DNA of 64,000 nucleotides from DATKRB01 sp963794215 (GCA_963794215.1 CAWCCQ010000003.1:186001-250000); one strand, 5' to 3'; shown: positions 8,158 to 16,835, counted from the first letter of the stretch. The notes: generated by a model from the letters alone, not told the origin. Made by a program: numbers and translations.

Positions 8158-10240
8158 GGAGCGACGTCGCGGCGCGCCTGGGCGCGACGTCGCGGCGCGC
8201 CGAGGGCGCGACGTCGTAGTGATCGTGGCTGGTGCGGAGTCGACCTCGCCCGCCCGTGATGGCCCGAAGGTCGACGGCGTAGCGGGTCAGCTCGGCCGTC
8301 GGCACCAAGGCGATTATGGTCTGCAAGCTACCCTCGGCCGCCTCGGTGCCCTGCACCCGACCCCGGCGGGCATGCAGGTCACCGAGCACGTCGCCTTGGA
8401 CCTCGGCGGGCACCGTGACCTCCAACCGAGAGATCGGCTCGAGCACGACCGGGTTTGCCTTTCGCAGCGCCGCCTGGAACGCCAGGGCGCCGGCAGTCTT
8501 GAAGCTCATCTCCGAGGAGTCCACCGGGTGGTGTTTGCCGTCGTCACAGGTGACCGCCACGTCGACCACGGGGTGGCCGTTGGGCCCCCCCAGCGCCATG
8601 GCTTCGCGGACGCCCTTCTCTACGGCGGGGATGTACTGGCGTGGGATCGCCCCTCCGACCACCTCGTCGTGGAAGGCGAAACCCTCCCCTCGACCCAACG
8701 GCTCGATGCGAAGGTGGACCACCGCGTACTGGCCGTGCCCCCCGGTCTGCTTCTTGTAGGTCTCTTGGGTGTCGGCGCCGACACTGATCGTCTCGCGGTA
8801 GGGCACCGCCAGCTCCTCGCGCTCGACGCTCACGTGATAGCGGCGTGCCAGCCGCTCGACGGTGACCGCGAAGTGGATCTCGCCGGCCACGCCGAGCACG
8901 GTCTGATGGGTCTCATCGTCGCGTCGCACGCTGAGCGCGGGATCCTCCTCGCAGAGTCGCTGCAGAGCGGACATGAGCTTGTCGTCGTCGGCCCGCGACG
9001 CGGGCCGGATGGCCACCGACAGCGGCGGCGGCTCGGGCTCGACGCGGGGGATGACCACCGGTGTGCCCTTGGGTGCCAGGGTATCCCCGGCGAGCGTGCC
9101 GTTCAGGCGGGGGAGCGCCACGAAGTCCCCGGCTACGGCCATGTCGACGGGCGACACCTCTTTGCCGCAGAGCACCTCGAGGACGTGCAGCCGCTCGTCG
9201 CTACGCGTCCTCGAATTGGTGAGCACGTCGTCGGGCCGCACCGTGCCCGACACGACCTTGGCCAGCGCGATCCGTCCGGTGTGCTGATCGGCGAGCACCT
9301 TGCAGACGGCCAGTAGCGGGGGTCCGCTCGGGTCGCAGGGGATCTCCTGGTAGGCGTCGCCGGCCAGCACGGTGACCGGCGGGCGCGAGGCGGGGGACGG
9401 GCAAAGCTCGACGAGAAGACGAGCTAGGCGGTCGACCCCGACGCCAGTCAATCCCGAGCAGCACAAGACGGGGAAGACCGCGCCGGCGGCCACCCCGCCC
9501 GCCAAGCTCTTCTCCAGCTCCTCGCGCGAGATGTTCTCCCCGTCGAGGTAGCGGGCCATCAGGTCGTCGTCACCCACCACGATGCCCTCCACCAGCTGCT
9601 CGTGCACGGTGTGCTCGGTGTCGACCAGGTCGTCAGGGATCGGTCCGACGACGCCGGTCGGCGGACCGCCCGACGAGCTCGTGGCGTACAAGGTGGCCGA
9701 GTCGTCGAACAGGTCGATGACCCCACGAAAGTCTCGCTCGATACCGATCGGCAGCTCGACGGGGGCCACTCCGGCGCCAAATCGGGCCCGCACCTCGGCC
9801 AGGACCCGGTCGAAGTCGGCCCGCTCGCGGTCGAGCTTGTTGATCACGATCACCCGGGGAAGCCCGCGCTCCGCCGCGGCGCGCCACGCATCCTCGGTCT
9901 GGGCTTGCACGCCGTCGGTGGCGCTCACCACCACGACGGCCAGGTCGGCCACGGCGAGCGCCGTCGACAGATCGGCCGCGAAGTCCGCGTACCCCGGTGC
10001 ATCGAGCACGTTCACTTTCACGCCGTCGACGGTCGTGGGCGCGATGGCCATCGAGACCGACAATTGGCGCGAGACCTCCTCGGGCTCGAAGTCGCAGACC
10101 GACGAGCCCCGCTCGACCGAGCCCTGCCGGGCGATGGCGCCAGTCACCGCCAGCAGCGCCTCGGCAAGGGTCGTCTTTCCTGAGGCGTGGTGACCCACTA
10201 GGGCCACGTTACGGATATCCGAGGTCGACAGGCTCGGCAC
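8024..10240 (-). CDS. fusA2: elongation factor G-like GTPase (EF-G2 type)
   Basis: Translation-factor GTPase related to EF-G, the extra paralogue found in actinobacteria. G1 'GHHASGKTT', G3 'DAPGYAD' (in place of DTPGH) and G4 'NKLD' are seen, followed by EF-G domains II-V ('TGGHGQYAVV'-type loop 'KKQTGGHGQYAVVHLRIEPL'). The altered G3 separates it from canonical FusA. It starts at GTG 10240, with GGGAGGT 6-8 bases upstream. The usual C-terminus 'HYDVxP' is reached near 8209; from there the frame continues through the repeat array to 8024, antisense to the HIT gene. The extension is probably a repeat-driven loss of the stop. Confidence 0.85.
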   Translation of the reverse strand: MPSLSTSDIRNVALVGHHASGKTTLAEALLAVTGAIARQGSVERGSSVCDFEPEEVSRQLSVSMAIAPTTVDGVKVNVLDAPGYADFAADLSTALAVADLAVVVVSATDGVQAQTEDAWRAAAERGLPRVIVINKLDRERADFDRVLAEVRARFGAGVAPVELPIGIERDFRGVIDLFDDSATLYATSSSGGPPTGVVGPIPDDLVDTEHTVHEQLVEGIVVGDDDLMARYLDGENISREELEKSLAGGVAAGAVFPVLCCSGLTGVGVDRLARLLVELCPSPASRPPVTVLAGDAYQEIPCDPSGPPLLAVCKVLADQHTGRIALAKVVSGTVRPDDVLTNSRTRSDERLHVLEVLCGKEVSPVDMAVAGDFVALPRLNGTLAGDTLAPKGTPVVIPRVEPEPPPLSVAIRPASRADDDKLMSALQRLCEEDPALSVRRDDETHQTVLGVAGEIHFAVTVERLARRYHVSVEREELAVPYRETISVGADTQETYKKQTGGHGQYAVVHLRIEPLGRGEGFAFHDEVVGGAIPRQYIPAVEKGVREAMALGGPNGHPVVDVAVTCDDGKHHPVDSSEMSFKTAGALAFQAALRKANPVVLEPISRLEVTVPAEVQGDVLGDLHARRGRVQGTEAAEGSLQTIIALVPTAELTRYAVDLRAITGGRGRLRTSHDHYDVAPSARRDVAPRRAATSLPTLAGRTSLPRTRCAPRERASWRSGGATRRAATGAARAPRPPRS
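8134..8215. repeat. four spaced GCGACGTC repeats at a convergent gene junction
   Basis: GCGACGTC occurs at 8134, 8161, 8184 and 8208; the last three units share longer flanks of about 23 bases (GCGACGTCGCGGCGCGCC). They sit exactly where the HIT gene and the EF-G2 gene meet tail to tail. On the minus strand the array prolongs the EF-G2 reading frame as DVAP-type units after the normal 'HYDV' ending. Confidence 0.75.
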
Positions 10241-10464
10241 TCGCACCTCCCCGTGACAGACCGGATCGGGCCCCCCCGCCGGTGTTCTCAGGGTGGAGCA
10301 TAGGGGTGCGCGGGGTCGCCACGACAGTGGGACCACCGGAGGGTCACGAGCAGCTGAATGCTACGATTGAGCAAAGACGACGGGGAGATGCCGGCACCGA
10401 GCAGGATCTGTCGTGCTGGTCCCGCCCACGAGACGAGGCTGAAGGCTCGACCCGAGGAGCATGG

Positions 10465-11310
10465 ATGTTCGATGGTCGCTGGCGAGAGGCAGTGGATCGT
10501 AGGACCGAGCCCGTGGGTCAGGCGCTGCACCGACGGGGTATCACCGCCGACGTCCTGACGGCCACCGGCCTGCTCACCGCCAGCGCGACGGCCGTTGCCG
10601 CGGCGCTTGGCCACTTCCACCTGGCCATCGTGCTGCTCATCGTGACCGGCGCCCACGACTTGCTCGACGGCCCGGTGGCCAAGGCGGCGGGGACCGTCTC
10701 GGTCCGGGGCGCCTTCTTCGACTCGGTGACCGACCGGGTCACCGATGCGGTCCTGATGGGTGGGGTCGCCTGGTACCTGGTGTCCGCGCACAAGGGCCAT
10801 CTGGTGCTCCTCCCGCTGGCCATCCTCGGGGTCACGGCCCTCGTCTCCTACGAACGCGCCAAAGCCGAAGCCTTGGGGCTCGAGGCCCGTGGGGGGCTCA
10901 TGGAACGGGCCGAGCGCATGATCCTGCTCGGTGTGGGGTTCTTGGCGACCTGGCTGCTCTTGCCAGTCCTGTGGGCCCTGTTCGGGCTGGTGGCGCTCAC
11001 CGCCGCCGACCGCTTCGTACGGGTCTGGCGCCTGGCCTCTCGTCCCCGCCCGGAAACAGGCACCGCCGCCAGGCGGGTGCCCCGGTGGAGCCAACGGCAA
11101 CGTCGGGTCGAGTCTCGCTGGCGGCTCTGGCGTGAGGGCGGCGTGGCGCGGCCGGTGTTCGGGCGCACCGGAGAGCCGCTCGGACGTTGGCGGGCACGCC
11201 GTCAAGAGGCGTTGGCCAGCCGCTCGGGTCGGGCACGCCGGGCACGCCGGCCAACACGGGTGGGGCCATCGGGTCCAACGAGCAACACCCGCGGCTCGCG
11301 TCGGGCTTGA
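10465..11310 (+). CDS. pgsA: CDP-alcohol phosphatidyltransferase (phosphatidylinositol phosphate synthase)
   Basis: Membrane enzyme expected to make phosphatidylinositol phosphate from CDP-diacylglycerol, the entry to PIM synthesis. The family signature is present as 'DLLDGPVAKAAG' with 'RGAFFDSVTDRVTD', i.e. DxxDG-xx-A-(8-9)-G-xxx-D-xxx-D. Several hydrophobic helices follow. It starts at ATG 10465, with GAGGAG five bases upstream. The tail after residue 200 is Arg-rich and low-complexity. Its place just before patA supports the inositol-specific role over glycerol phosphate; that choice is inferred from context. Confidence 0.85.
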   Translation: MFDGRWREAVDRRTEPVGQALHRRGITADVLTATGLLTASATAVAAALGHFHLAIVLLIVTGAHDLLDGPVAKAAGTVSVRGAFFDSVTDRVTDAVLMGGVAWYLVSAHKGHLVLLPLAILGVTALVSYERAKAEALGLEARGGLMERAERMILLGVGFLATWLLLPVLWALFGLVALTAADRFVRVWRLASRPRPETGTAARRVPRWSQRQRRVESRWRLWREGGVARPVFGRTGEPLGRWRARRQEALASRSGRARRARRPTRVGPSGPTSNTRGSRRA

Positions 11311-11343
11311 TGGCCCGAAAAGCTCGACCCTGACCCGCCCGTA

Positions 11344-12261
11344 GTGCCGACCGCCCCGACGACGGCGACGTACTTGGCCTATCGCGGCCTGGGAACCGCC
11401 ATCCAGCACGTCCCGGCCTTCGTGGCCCACGGCGTTGCCGCAGCGATCGGCGAGGCGATGGCCGCCCGACGCGACCCCACTCACGCCATGGCCGAGCGCA
11501 ACCTGCGCCGCGTCCTCGCCAGCCGCGAACCCGACGGGGTCGTCGACGAGGCCGAGCTGCGTCGTACCGTCCGCCTGGCCTTCCACACCTACGCGCGGTA
11601 CTGGGTGGAGGGAGCCCGCCTGCCGGCGCTCGACCCGACCGAGGTCACCGCCAACTTCACCGTCGAACGGGGCCTCGAGGAGCTCGCGCAGGCAGCGGCA
11701 AAGGGGCAGGGGGTGGTACTGGCTCTCCCGCACGTCGGCAGTTGGGAGTGGGGCGGGGCCTTCCTCCGGGTGCTCGGGTACCCGATGACCACCGTGGCTG
11801 AACGCGTGGAGCCGCCCAAGCTCTTCGACTGGCTCCTCGAGCAACGCCAGGCCATGGGCCTGGCGGTCGTCCCGCTCGACCACGATGCCGGTGGAGCCCT
11901 TCTGCGGGCACTCCGACAAGGCGGCGTCGTCGCGCTGCTCTGTGATCGCGACATCCTGGGCACCGGGGTGCCGGTGCGGTTCTTCGGCGAGCGCACCACC
12001 TTGCCAGCCGGGCCGGCGACGCTCGCGCTCAGGACAGGCGCCACCCTGTTGACCGCCGTGGTCTACAGCGGCCCAGGCCGACATCACACTGCGGTGATCT
12101 CGCGACCGATCGACACCACCCGGAGGGGGTCGTTGCGGGCGGACGTGACACGGGTCACCCAGTTCATTGCCTGCGAGCTCGAGGAGTACATCCGTCGAGC
12201 GCCCGAACAGTGGCACATGTTCCAGCCCAACTGGCCGAGCGACGAGCCAGAGGCCAATTGA
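11344..12261 (+). CDS. patA: phosphatidylinositol mannoside acyltransferase (PatA-like), 3' end remodelled by element
   Basis: LpxL/HtrB-family acyltransferase that acylates the mannose of PIM1/PIM2 at the inner membrane. The HxxxxE catalytic motif is 'HVGSWE', and 'LCDRDILGTGVPVRFFG' is the second family block. It starts at GTG 11344, 33 bases after pgsA. The final codons, from 'MFQPNWPSD', belong to the left attachment repeat. After integration the gene ends with the element-supplied residues EPEAN. The original, longer tail remains at the right junction (28,235-28,339). pimA, the next gene of the pathway, is now 16 kb away. Confidence 0.87.
   Translation: MPTAPTTATYLAYRGLGTAIQHVPAFVAHGVAAAIGEAMAARRDPTHAMAERNLRRVLASREPDGVVDEAELRRTVRLAFHTYARYWVEGARLPALDPTEVTANFTVERGLEELAQAAAKGQGVVLALPHVGSWEWGGAFLRVLGYPMTTVAERVEPPKLFDWLLEQRQAMGLAVVPLDHDAGGALLRALRQGGVVALLCDRDILGTGVPVRFFGERTTLPAGPATLALRTGATLLTAVVYSGPGRHHTAVISRPIDTTRRGSLRADVTRVTQFIACELEEYIRRAPEQWHMFQPNWPSDEPEAN
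12217..12244 (+). repeat. left attachment site (attL core)
   Basis: 28 bases starting ATGTTCCAGCCCAACTGGCC are identical to 28,235-28,262. They encode MFQPNWPSD at the end of patA. The identity stops immediately on both sides, as expected for a recombination core. The target is a protein-coding 3' end, not a tRNA gene. Confidence 0.9.
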
Positions 12262-12270
12262 CCTGCGGCG

Positions 12271-13377
12271 TTACTGTTCGGCCTCCGCGGTCTGACACGC
12301 GTGTGACACAGCAGGATTGAGCACATCGTCGATGGCTCGCCGGGTGCGGTCCTCTGAATCGGGCCAGAGGTGCCCGTAGGTGTCCAGGGTCACGACGGCC
12401 GACTTGTGGCCGAGCCGGGCCTGGACGGTCTTCACGGATTCGCCGTGACGGATCAACGCGCTCGTGTAGAAGTGCCGCAGGTCGTGGAATCGGACCGTCG
12501 AGGGTTGCTCGGCCTTCTTCACCGCTGCCCGCCAGACGTCCCCGAAGCGGTTGCGGCCGATGGGGGAGCCGTCCTCTTGAGTGAACACCAGCCCATGCTC
12601 GCCGGGCTCAAACCGCTCGAGGTGCCAGGCGAGCGCCGTTGTCACTGTGTCGGGGAGCGGGACGGTCCTCGAGCTGTTCGGCGTCTTGGGTGCGGCGAGT
12701 CGAGGTGGCCCGCCGGGAAGGGTCACGAGCTGCTGACGCACGATGAGCGACCGACCCAGGAAGTTGACCTCGTTGAGCGTGACGCCGAGCGCCTCACCTG
12801 GTCGGAGTCCGGCACCCGCGCCGAGCACGGCCAGGCCGCGGTAACGATCGGGGAGCGCGTCGATCAGGGCGAGCACCGAGGCGACCTCGAGCGGCTCGAC
12901 CTGGCGCTGCTCACTCTGGGGCAGCTTCACCCCGTCGCATGGGTTGGAGGCGATGATCCGGTCCCGCACGGCTGCCCGGAAGATCGACCGGAGATGCTGG
13001 ACCACCACCCGGACCGTGCTGGGCGATAGCTGCTCCCCGAGTCCACGGATCCACGCCTGGATCTCGCTGGGACGGATCGAGGCCATCGCCCGGGGACCAA
13101 AGGCCGGCACCATGTGGTTCTTGACGTGGGAGTCGACCAGGATGGCCGTCGATTCCCGGTGGACCTGCGCGGCCTGCCACGCAGCTGTGAAGGCTACGAA
13201 CGTCACCTTGCCGGCCCTGACGTCGATATAGGCGCCCTGCAACTTGGTCGACTCAGTAGACGTCAAGTGGTTTTTGGCGTCGACCTGCCGCTCGAAGGTC
13301 TTAGAACGTGACGCTCCGTCCGGGGTGCGCCACCGCGCGCGCCAGGTCCCCTGGGGAGTCTTCTTGACGCTGGCCAT
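12271..13377 (-). CDS. int: tyrosine integrase of the element
   Basis: Site-specific recombinase with an AP2-like arm-binding N-terminus ('GTWRARWRTPDG'), a SAM-like core-binding domain and the catalytic domain: Arg in 'GAGLRPGEALG', 'FHDLRHFYTSALI' (H-x-x-R), 'LGHKSAVVTLDTYGHLW' (His and Tyr nucleophile). It has 368 residues. I chose ATG 13377 because AAAGGAGG stands three bases upstream; a longer frame to 13,479 lacks this. The stop is 27 bp from attL, the usual place for an integrase. Confidence 0.93.
   Translation of the reverse strand: MASVKKTPQGTWRARWRTPDGASRSKTFERQVDAKNHLTSTESTKLQGAYIDVRAGKVTFVAFTAAWQAAQVHRESTAILVDSHVKNHMVPAFGPRAMASIRPSEIQAWIRGLGEQLSPSTVRVVVQHLRSIFRAAVRDRIIASNPCDGVKLPQSEQRQVEPLEVASVLALIDALPDRYRGLAVLGAGAGLRPGEALGVTLNEVNFLGRSLIVRQQLVTLPGGPPRLAAPKTPNSSRTVPLPDTVTTALAWHLERFEPGEHGLVFTQEDGSPIGRNRFGDVWRAAVKKAEQPSTVRFHDLRHFYTSALIRHGESVKTVQARLGHKSAVVTLDTYGHLWPDSEDRTRRAIDDVLNPAVSHACQTAEAEQ
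12303..12311 (+). other. possible integrase arm-type site, left end
   Basis: GTGACACAG, inside the 3' end of the integrase gene about 60 bp from attL. The same nonamer, in the same orientation, occurs at 28,112-28,120 near attR. Short shared motifs near both ends are typical of arm sites, but a chance match is possible. Confidence 0.35.
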
Positions 13378-13744
13378 AGGCCTCCTTTGCTTTGCGGGCC
13401 TCGTAGGCACGCTGGCGGCAACTGCGTGAGCAATAGAGCGATCGACTCCCTGAGAGCTGCGGAACGATCGGGCCGTCACAGTGACGGCACCGGGCCTCGT
13501 CTGTCACTGTGACGTTTCGCCCGATCCGTCGAAGGTCGGCCTCAAGCCGGCGCAGACGGGACACAGCGTCTCCCATTGTCGCCAGGTACTCGAGTGCCTC
13601 TTCAGGCCCGATCTCCGAGAGGTCGGCGAGCGAGAGGGCGGCACAGAGACTGCCGGCCATCAGGACCGTCTCGCGCACGATCCGATGTGAGTCGAGGTGG
13701 CGCTTTCCCTTGTGCCACTCGCCCCGTTCGCGAGCTGCTGTCAC
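13301..13744 (-). CDS. small zinc-finger protein
   Basis: 147 residues of unknown role. The C-terminal half has four cysteines, 'CRHCDGP' and 'YCSRSCRQRAYEAR', a treble-clef-like zinc ribbon common in small actinobacterial mobile-element proteins. The N-terminal half is helical. It starts at GTG 13744, overlapping the stop of the repressor gene (GTGA). Its 3' end overlaps the integrase start by 77 bp, so repressor, this gene and integrase probably form one leftward operon. Confidence 0.65.
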   Translation of the reverse strand: MTAARERGEWHKGKRHLDSHRIVRETVLMAGSLCAALSLADLSEIGPEEALEYLATMGDAVSRLRRLEADLRRIGRNVTVTDEARCRHCDGPIVPQLSGSRSLYCSRSCRQRAYEARKAKEAYGQRQEDSPGDLARAVAHPGRSVTF

Positions 13745-14403
13745 TGTGACGCTCTAGGGGCCGGGATCACTTCGCCTGTGCCGCTCGCACGCGAGACCAT
13801 GATCCGCCAAAAGTTCATGAACTCGCCTACTTGAGCGGGAGTCACGTCACCCGTCTGCACGGCCTGAGCCGCGGCTGCTGCCAGGGGCGCGAGCGGGCCA
13901 TTTCCTAGTTCCATTAGCTCGTCGAGCGTGGAGCCGGGCAGCGGTTCGTTCGGGCGGTTCTGAGCGTGAAATGCCCGCACGACCTCCGAGCTGAGGGGTT
14001 CGTTTTCGACCAGTGAGCCGACCGGAGTGGGTAGAGGCAGGCTGCCCGTTGCCCAGTGCCACCCCTGCGATCCGGTTACCTCGACCTCGTTGGTAAGCGA
14101 CATCGAGCCCTCGACGCCCGGCTCCAGGAGCAGCCGGTTCGGGGTCACACCGAGAACCAACGCGAGTGCCATCAGATCATCGACGTCCACTCGGCGTTCG
14201 CCTGTCTCGATCTTGGTGATGCCGCTCGGGAGGATCGGCCGACCGAGCTCTTTCAGTTGCTTCGAGAGTTCTCGCACTGGGACCCGGCCGCGAAGGCTCT
14301 TTAGGTTGCGACACACCCGACGTCCGGTGGGTCCGAGTTTGCGACCAAGGGACGGTTCTGCAGCTCCGGTATCGGCCATGGCGTCGGTCTCGTCTGTTCC
14401 CAT
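13741..14403 (-). CDS. XRE-family repressor-like regulator
   Basis: 220-residue protein with an N-terminal HTH_3/XRE domain ('LKELGRPILPSGITKIETGE' then RRVDVDDLMALALVLGVTP). The C-terminal part is unfamiliar. Its place, transcribed away from the excisionase across a short divergent gap, is that of an element master repressor. ATG 14403 lies inside a palindrome (14,394-14,408), and no Shine-Dalgarno site is seen. An in-frame ATG at 14,379 is an alternative start. Confidence 0.75.
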   Translation of the reverse strand: MGTDETDAMADTGAAEPSLGRKLGPTGRRVCRNLKSLRGRVPVRELSKQLKELGRPILPSGITKIETGERRVDVDDLMALALVLGVTPNRLLLEPGVEGSMSLTNEVEVTGSQGWHWATGSLPLPTPVGSLVENEPLSSEVVRAFHAQNRPNEPLPGSTLDELMELGNGPLAPLAAAAAQAVQTGDVTPAQVGEFMNFWRIMVSRASGTGEVIPAPRASQ

Positions 14404-14408
14404 AACAG
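14394..14408. promoter_or_regulatory. palindromic operator candidate over the repressor start
   Basis: CTGTTCCCATAACAG: 5-base arms CTGTT/AACAG around CCCAT, covering the start codon of the XRE gene. A near-identical 15-mer (CTGTTCCCATACCAG) occurs at 21,012-21,026. Autoregulation by the XRE protein is the natural inference. Confidence 0.45.
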
Positions 14409-14498
14409 GAACAATAAGTAAATACTTGCGAACAGTCAAGAGGGTCCGTAAGGTGTTGCCAACTTACACGGAAGTGGTTCCAGAAGGGAAACACAGCC

Positions 14499-14759
14499 AT
14501 GCGCCGCACCACCGCACCTCCGGGTCTCGAGCCCTCGCCAACGGAGAACCGGGTCGCTCGTCGAGCTCGTCAGTTTGACCCCGCTGCTGCGCTGATGAGC
14601 CCGCAGGACCTAGCCGATTACCTATCGGTCCCAATCGGCACCGTCTACCGGTGGAACCACGTCGGCAGCGGGCCGCCGGCACTGTCGGTCGGACGCCATG
14701 TCCGGTATCGGCCTGAGGAAGTCGAGGCGTGGCTCGATACTCAGAGGCAGGTCCCGTGA
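14499..14759 (+). CDS. xis: excisionase/AlpA-type winged HTH protein
   Basis: 86 residues with a MerR-like HTH_17 fold: 'MSPQDLADYLSVPIGTVYRW' then NHVGSGPPALSVGRHVRYRPEEVEAWL. Such proteins bend DNA for excision or act as small activators. AGAAGGG lies about ten bases upstream. It is the first gene of the rightward replication operon; its stop overlaps the GTG of the primase gene. Confidence 0.8.
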   Translation: MRRTTAPPGLEPSPTENRVARRARQFDPAAALMSPQDLADYLSVPIGTVYRWNHVGSGPPALSVGRHVRYRPEEVEAWLDTQRQVP

Positions 14760-15605
14760 CCGACCACCTCGGAGCCGCCCTCGATTACAGCCGCCGCGGC
14801 TGGGGCGTGCTCCCGCTTAGGGCCGGTGAAAAGGTCCCCGATGGTCGGCTGGCCCCGCACGGACTACACGACGCCAGCACGGACCCTGAGGTAATCCGCG
14901 CCTGGTGGGAGGCCGAGCCAGAGGCCAACGTCGGGTTAGTCACTGGCATCCACTTCGACGTGCTTGACGTCGATGGTCCCGATGCCCTCGAGCGCCTTCA
15001 GACTGCCGGCAGCCCCGGCGACCCGGACATCGAGGGCCCGGTGGTTGCAACGCCTCGGGGCTGGCATGTGTACGTCTCGTGCACCGGTAGGGGCAACACC
15101 GTCAACCTCGGCGGGCTGGCAGGCGTCGACTGGAGAGGGCGCGGCGGGTACGTGGTCGCGCCGCCGAGCGTCAAGGCCGACGGCACCTCGTGGAGCTGGG
15201 TCACCGGCACTCCGCTGGACGTCGGACCTGACACGCCGATCGTGGCGGCACCCGATTGGGTGCTTGCGCTGTTCGACCGCAAACCAGGGTTCGGACCAAC
15301 CCCTGAGGGTGCCCGGGGCACCCCGGCTCGTCACGGCGGGCGAACCGCCTACGGCGCGGCGGCGCTCGAGCGGGAGCTGGGCCGGTTGGTGTTGGCGCCC
15401 ATCGGCGCCCGGAATCACACACTCAACGCCTCGGCGTTCAGTCTCGGCCAGTTGGTGGCCGCCGAAGCGCTTGAGGGAGGCGAAGTCGCGCGTATCGCTG
15501 CTCGAGGTGGCTCGGCGCATCGGGCTGCCCGATGCCGAGTCAGAGCCGACCATCACCTCGGGCTTGACCGCCGGGATTCGGTCTCCTCGTCAGGTGGCCT
15601 CGTGA
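14756..15605 (+). CDS. Prim-Pol family DNA primase/polymerase (frameshift)
   Basis: Archaeo-eukaryotic-type primase of plasmid and phage replicons. 'VGLVTGIHFDVLDVDGPDAL' has the metal-binding DxD, 'VVATPRGWHVYVS' the conserved His, and 'VDWRGRGGYVVAPPS' the third block. It starts at GTG 14756 (GTGA overlap with xis). The frame shifts near 15,490; the corrected continuation 'LLEVARRIGLPDAESEPTI' ends at TGA 15,603-15,605, overlapping the GTG of the ATPase gene. Without the shift the two genes would look like one fused protein, which I think is an artefact. Confidence 0.82.
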
Positions 15606-16684
15606 CCGCCGATCCGATCGTCGAGCGGTTGAAGGCGACCTTCTCGACTACCTGGGAGCCCGAGATGGACCCCATCGGGCCGGTAGACACGACGGCCGGG
15701 CGTCTCAAGTCCGGGGCCAGGTTTGTGCTCGATGACCGGGCGGACCTCGAGGCGATCTGGGGCTCTGACGACGAGGTCGTCTGGCCGAGTGGCGAACCAC
15801 TGCTCGTGGTCGGTCCGACCGGGGTGGGCAAGACCACGGTCATCCTCCAGGTGCTCGCGGGCCGACTTGGGATCGTCGACGAGGTCCTCGGCTGGCCGGT
15901 GAAGACGGCGAACAAGCCGGTCCTCTACCTCGCCATGGACCGCCCAATGCAGATCCGGCGAGCCATGCGGCGCCTCTTCGGCGAGGAGCACCGGGACATC
16001 CTCGAGGAACGCCTCATCGTCCACGAGGGACCGCTGCCCCTCGATCTGGGCAAGGTGCCCGAACAGCTGCGCGAGATCGTGGCCGACGCCGATGCGGGCA
16101 CCGTGTTCATCGACTCGCTGAAGGACGCGGCGGTGAAGATCACCGACGACGAAGTCGGCGGAAACCTGAATCGGGCGATCCAGCAGGTGCTCCGAGACGG
16201 AATTGAGGTGGCCGGGCTTCACCACCAGCGCAAGGGCCAGGGAGGAGCGAAACCGACCACGCTCGAAGACGTCTACGGGTCGACCTGGGTCACTGCCGGC
16301 GCCGGATCGGTGGTGCTCCTCTGGGGCGCTGCTGGCGACCCGATTGTCGAGCTCCGACACCTCAAGCAGCCAGCATCCGAGGTCGGGCCTCTCAAGATCG
16401 AAACCGACCATCTGACCGGCCTGAGTGTCGTCTTCCGGGGCCAGGTCGACCCGATGCTCGCGCTGCGGAACGCGCCGAGCGGGATCACGGCGATGGAACT
16501 GGCCCGCGTGATGTTCGAGGTCGAGAAGCCGAACGACAACCAGCGCAAGAAGGCGCAACGGCAACTCGACCGGCTCGTGCGTGACGGCCTGGCGCACAAG
16601 GACAGCTATGTCCCGGCCGGCGCCGGTGGCGCCGTCGGCGCCCGATACCACGCGATCTCGGACAGGTCGGAGTTCCTGCAATGA
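15602..16684 (+). CDS. RepA-like hexameric ATPase/helicase
   Basis: 360-residue RecA-fold ATPase (AAA_25 group) paired with Prim-Pol primases in plasmids and satellites. Walker A is 'VGPTGVGKTTV', Walker B 'GTVFIDSLKDA', and 'YGSTWVTAGAGSVVLLWG' fits the sensor region. The C-terminal 80 residues are a winged-helix-like segment ('KKAQRQLDRLVRDGLAHK'). It starts at GTG 15602 within the primase stop. The stop lies 11 bp before the first iteron. Confidence 0.83.
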   Translation: MTADPIVERLKATFSTTWEPEMDPIGPVDTTAGRLKSGARFVLDDRADLEAIWGSDDEVVWPSGEPLLVVGPTGVGKTTVILQVLAGRLGIVDEVLGWPVKTANKPVLYLAMDRPMQIRRAMRRLFGEEHRDILEERLIVHEGPLPLDLGKVPEQLREIVADADAGTVFIDSLKDAAVKITDDEVGGNLNRAIQQVLRDGIEVAGLHHQRKGQGGAKPTTLEDVYGSTWVTAGAGSVVLLWGAAGDPIVELRHLKQPASEVGPLKIETDHLTGLSVVFRGQVDPMLALRNAPSGITAMELARVMFEVEKPNDNQRKKAQRQLDRLVRDGLAHKDSYVPAGAGGAVGARYHAISDRSEFLQ

Positions 16685-16694
16685 GGGCTCGAGC

Positions 16695-16835
16695 CATCGG
16701 ACAGCGCCATCGGACAGCCCGATTTTCGCCAACCCATCGGACAGCCATCGGACACATCGGACAATCCATCCATAAGCCCTGCTTGCAGCCATCGGACAGC
16801 TGTCGACAGCCATCGGACAGCGCCGCCATCGGACA
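16695..16835 (+). other. eight-iteron array, probable origin of replication
   Basis: CATCGGACA occurs eight times, all in the same direction, at 16695, 16708, 16735, 16746, 16755, 16790, 16811 and 16827; most copies are preceded by GC and followed by G. The array fills the only gap between the helicase and ssb genes. Direct repeats next to replication genes are the standard design of iteron origins. Copies 4 and 5 abut, and the spacing between others is 2-26 bases, so it is not a CRISPR array. Confidence 0.75.

Noticed and set aside
12217..12244. tRNA gene as the integration target
   Set aside because: No cloverleaf can be drawn around the 28-mer. The sequence codes for the end of PatA on both sides.
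14756..16684. Natural primase-ATPase fusion protein
   Set aside because: The frame between 15,490 and 15,600 is not protein-like, while the alternative frame gives a conserved primase end that stops exactly at the ATPase GTG.
16695..16835. CRISPR array
   Set aside because: The repeated unit is only 9 bases and the spacings are irregular, from 0 to 26 bases. No cas genes are present.
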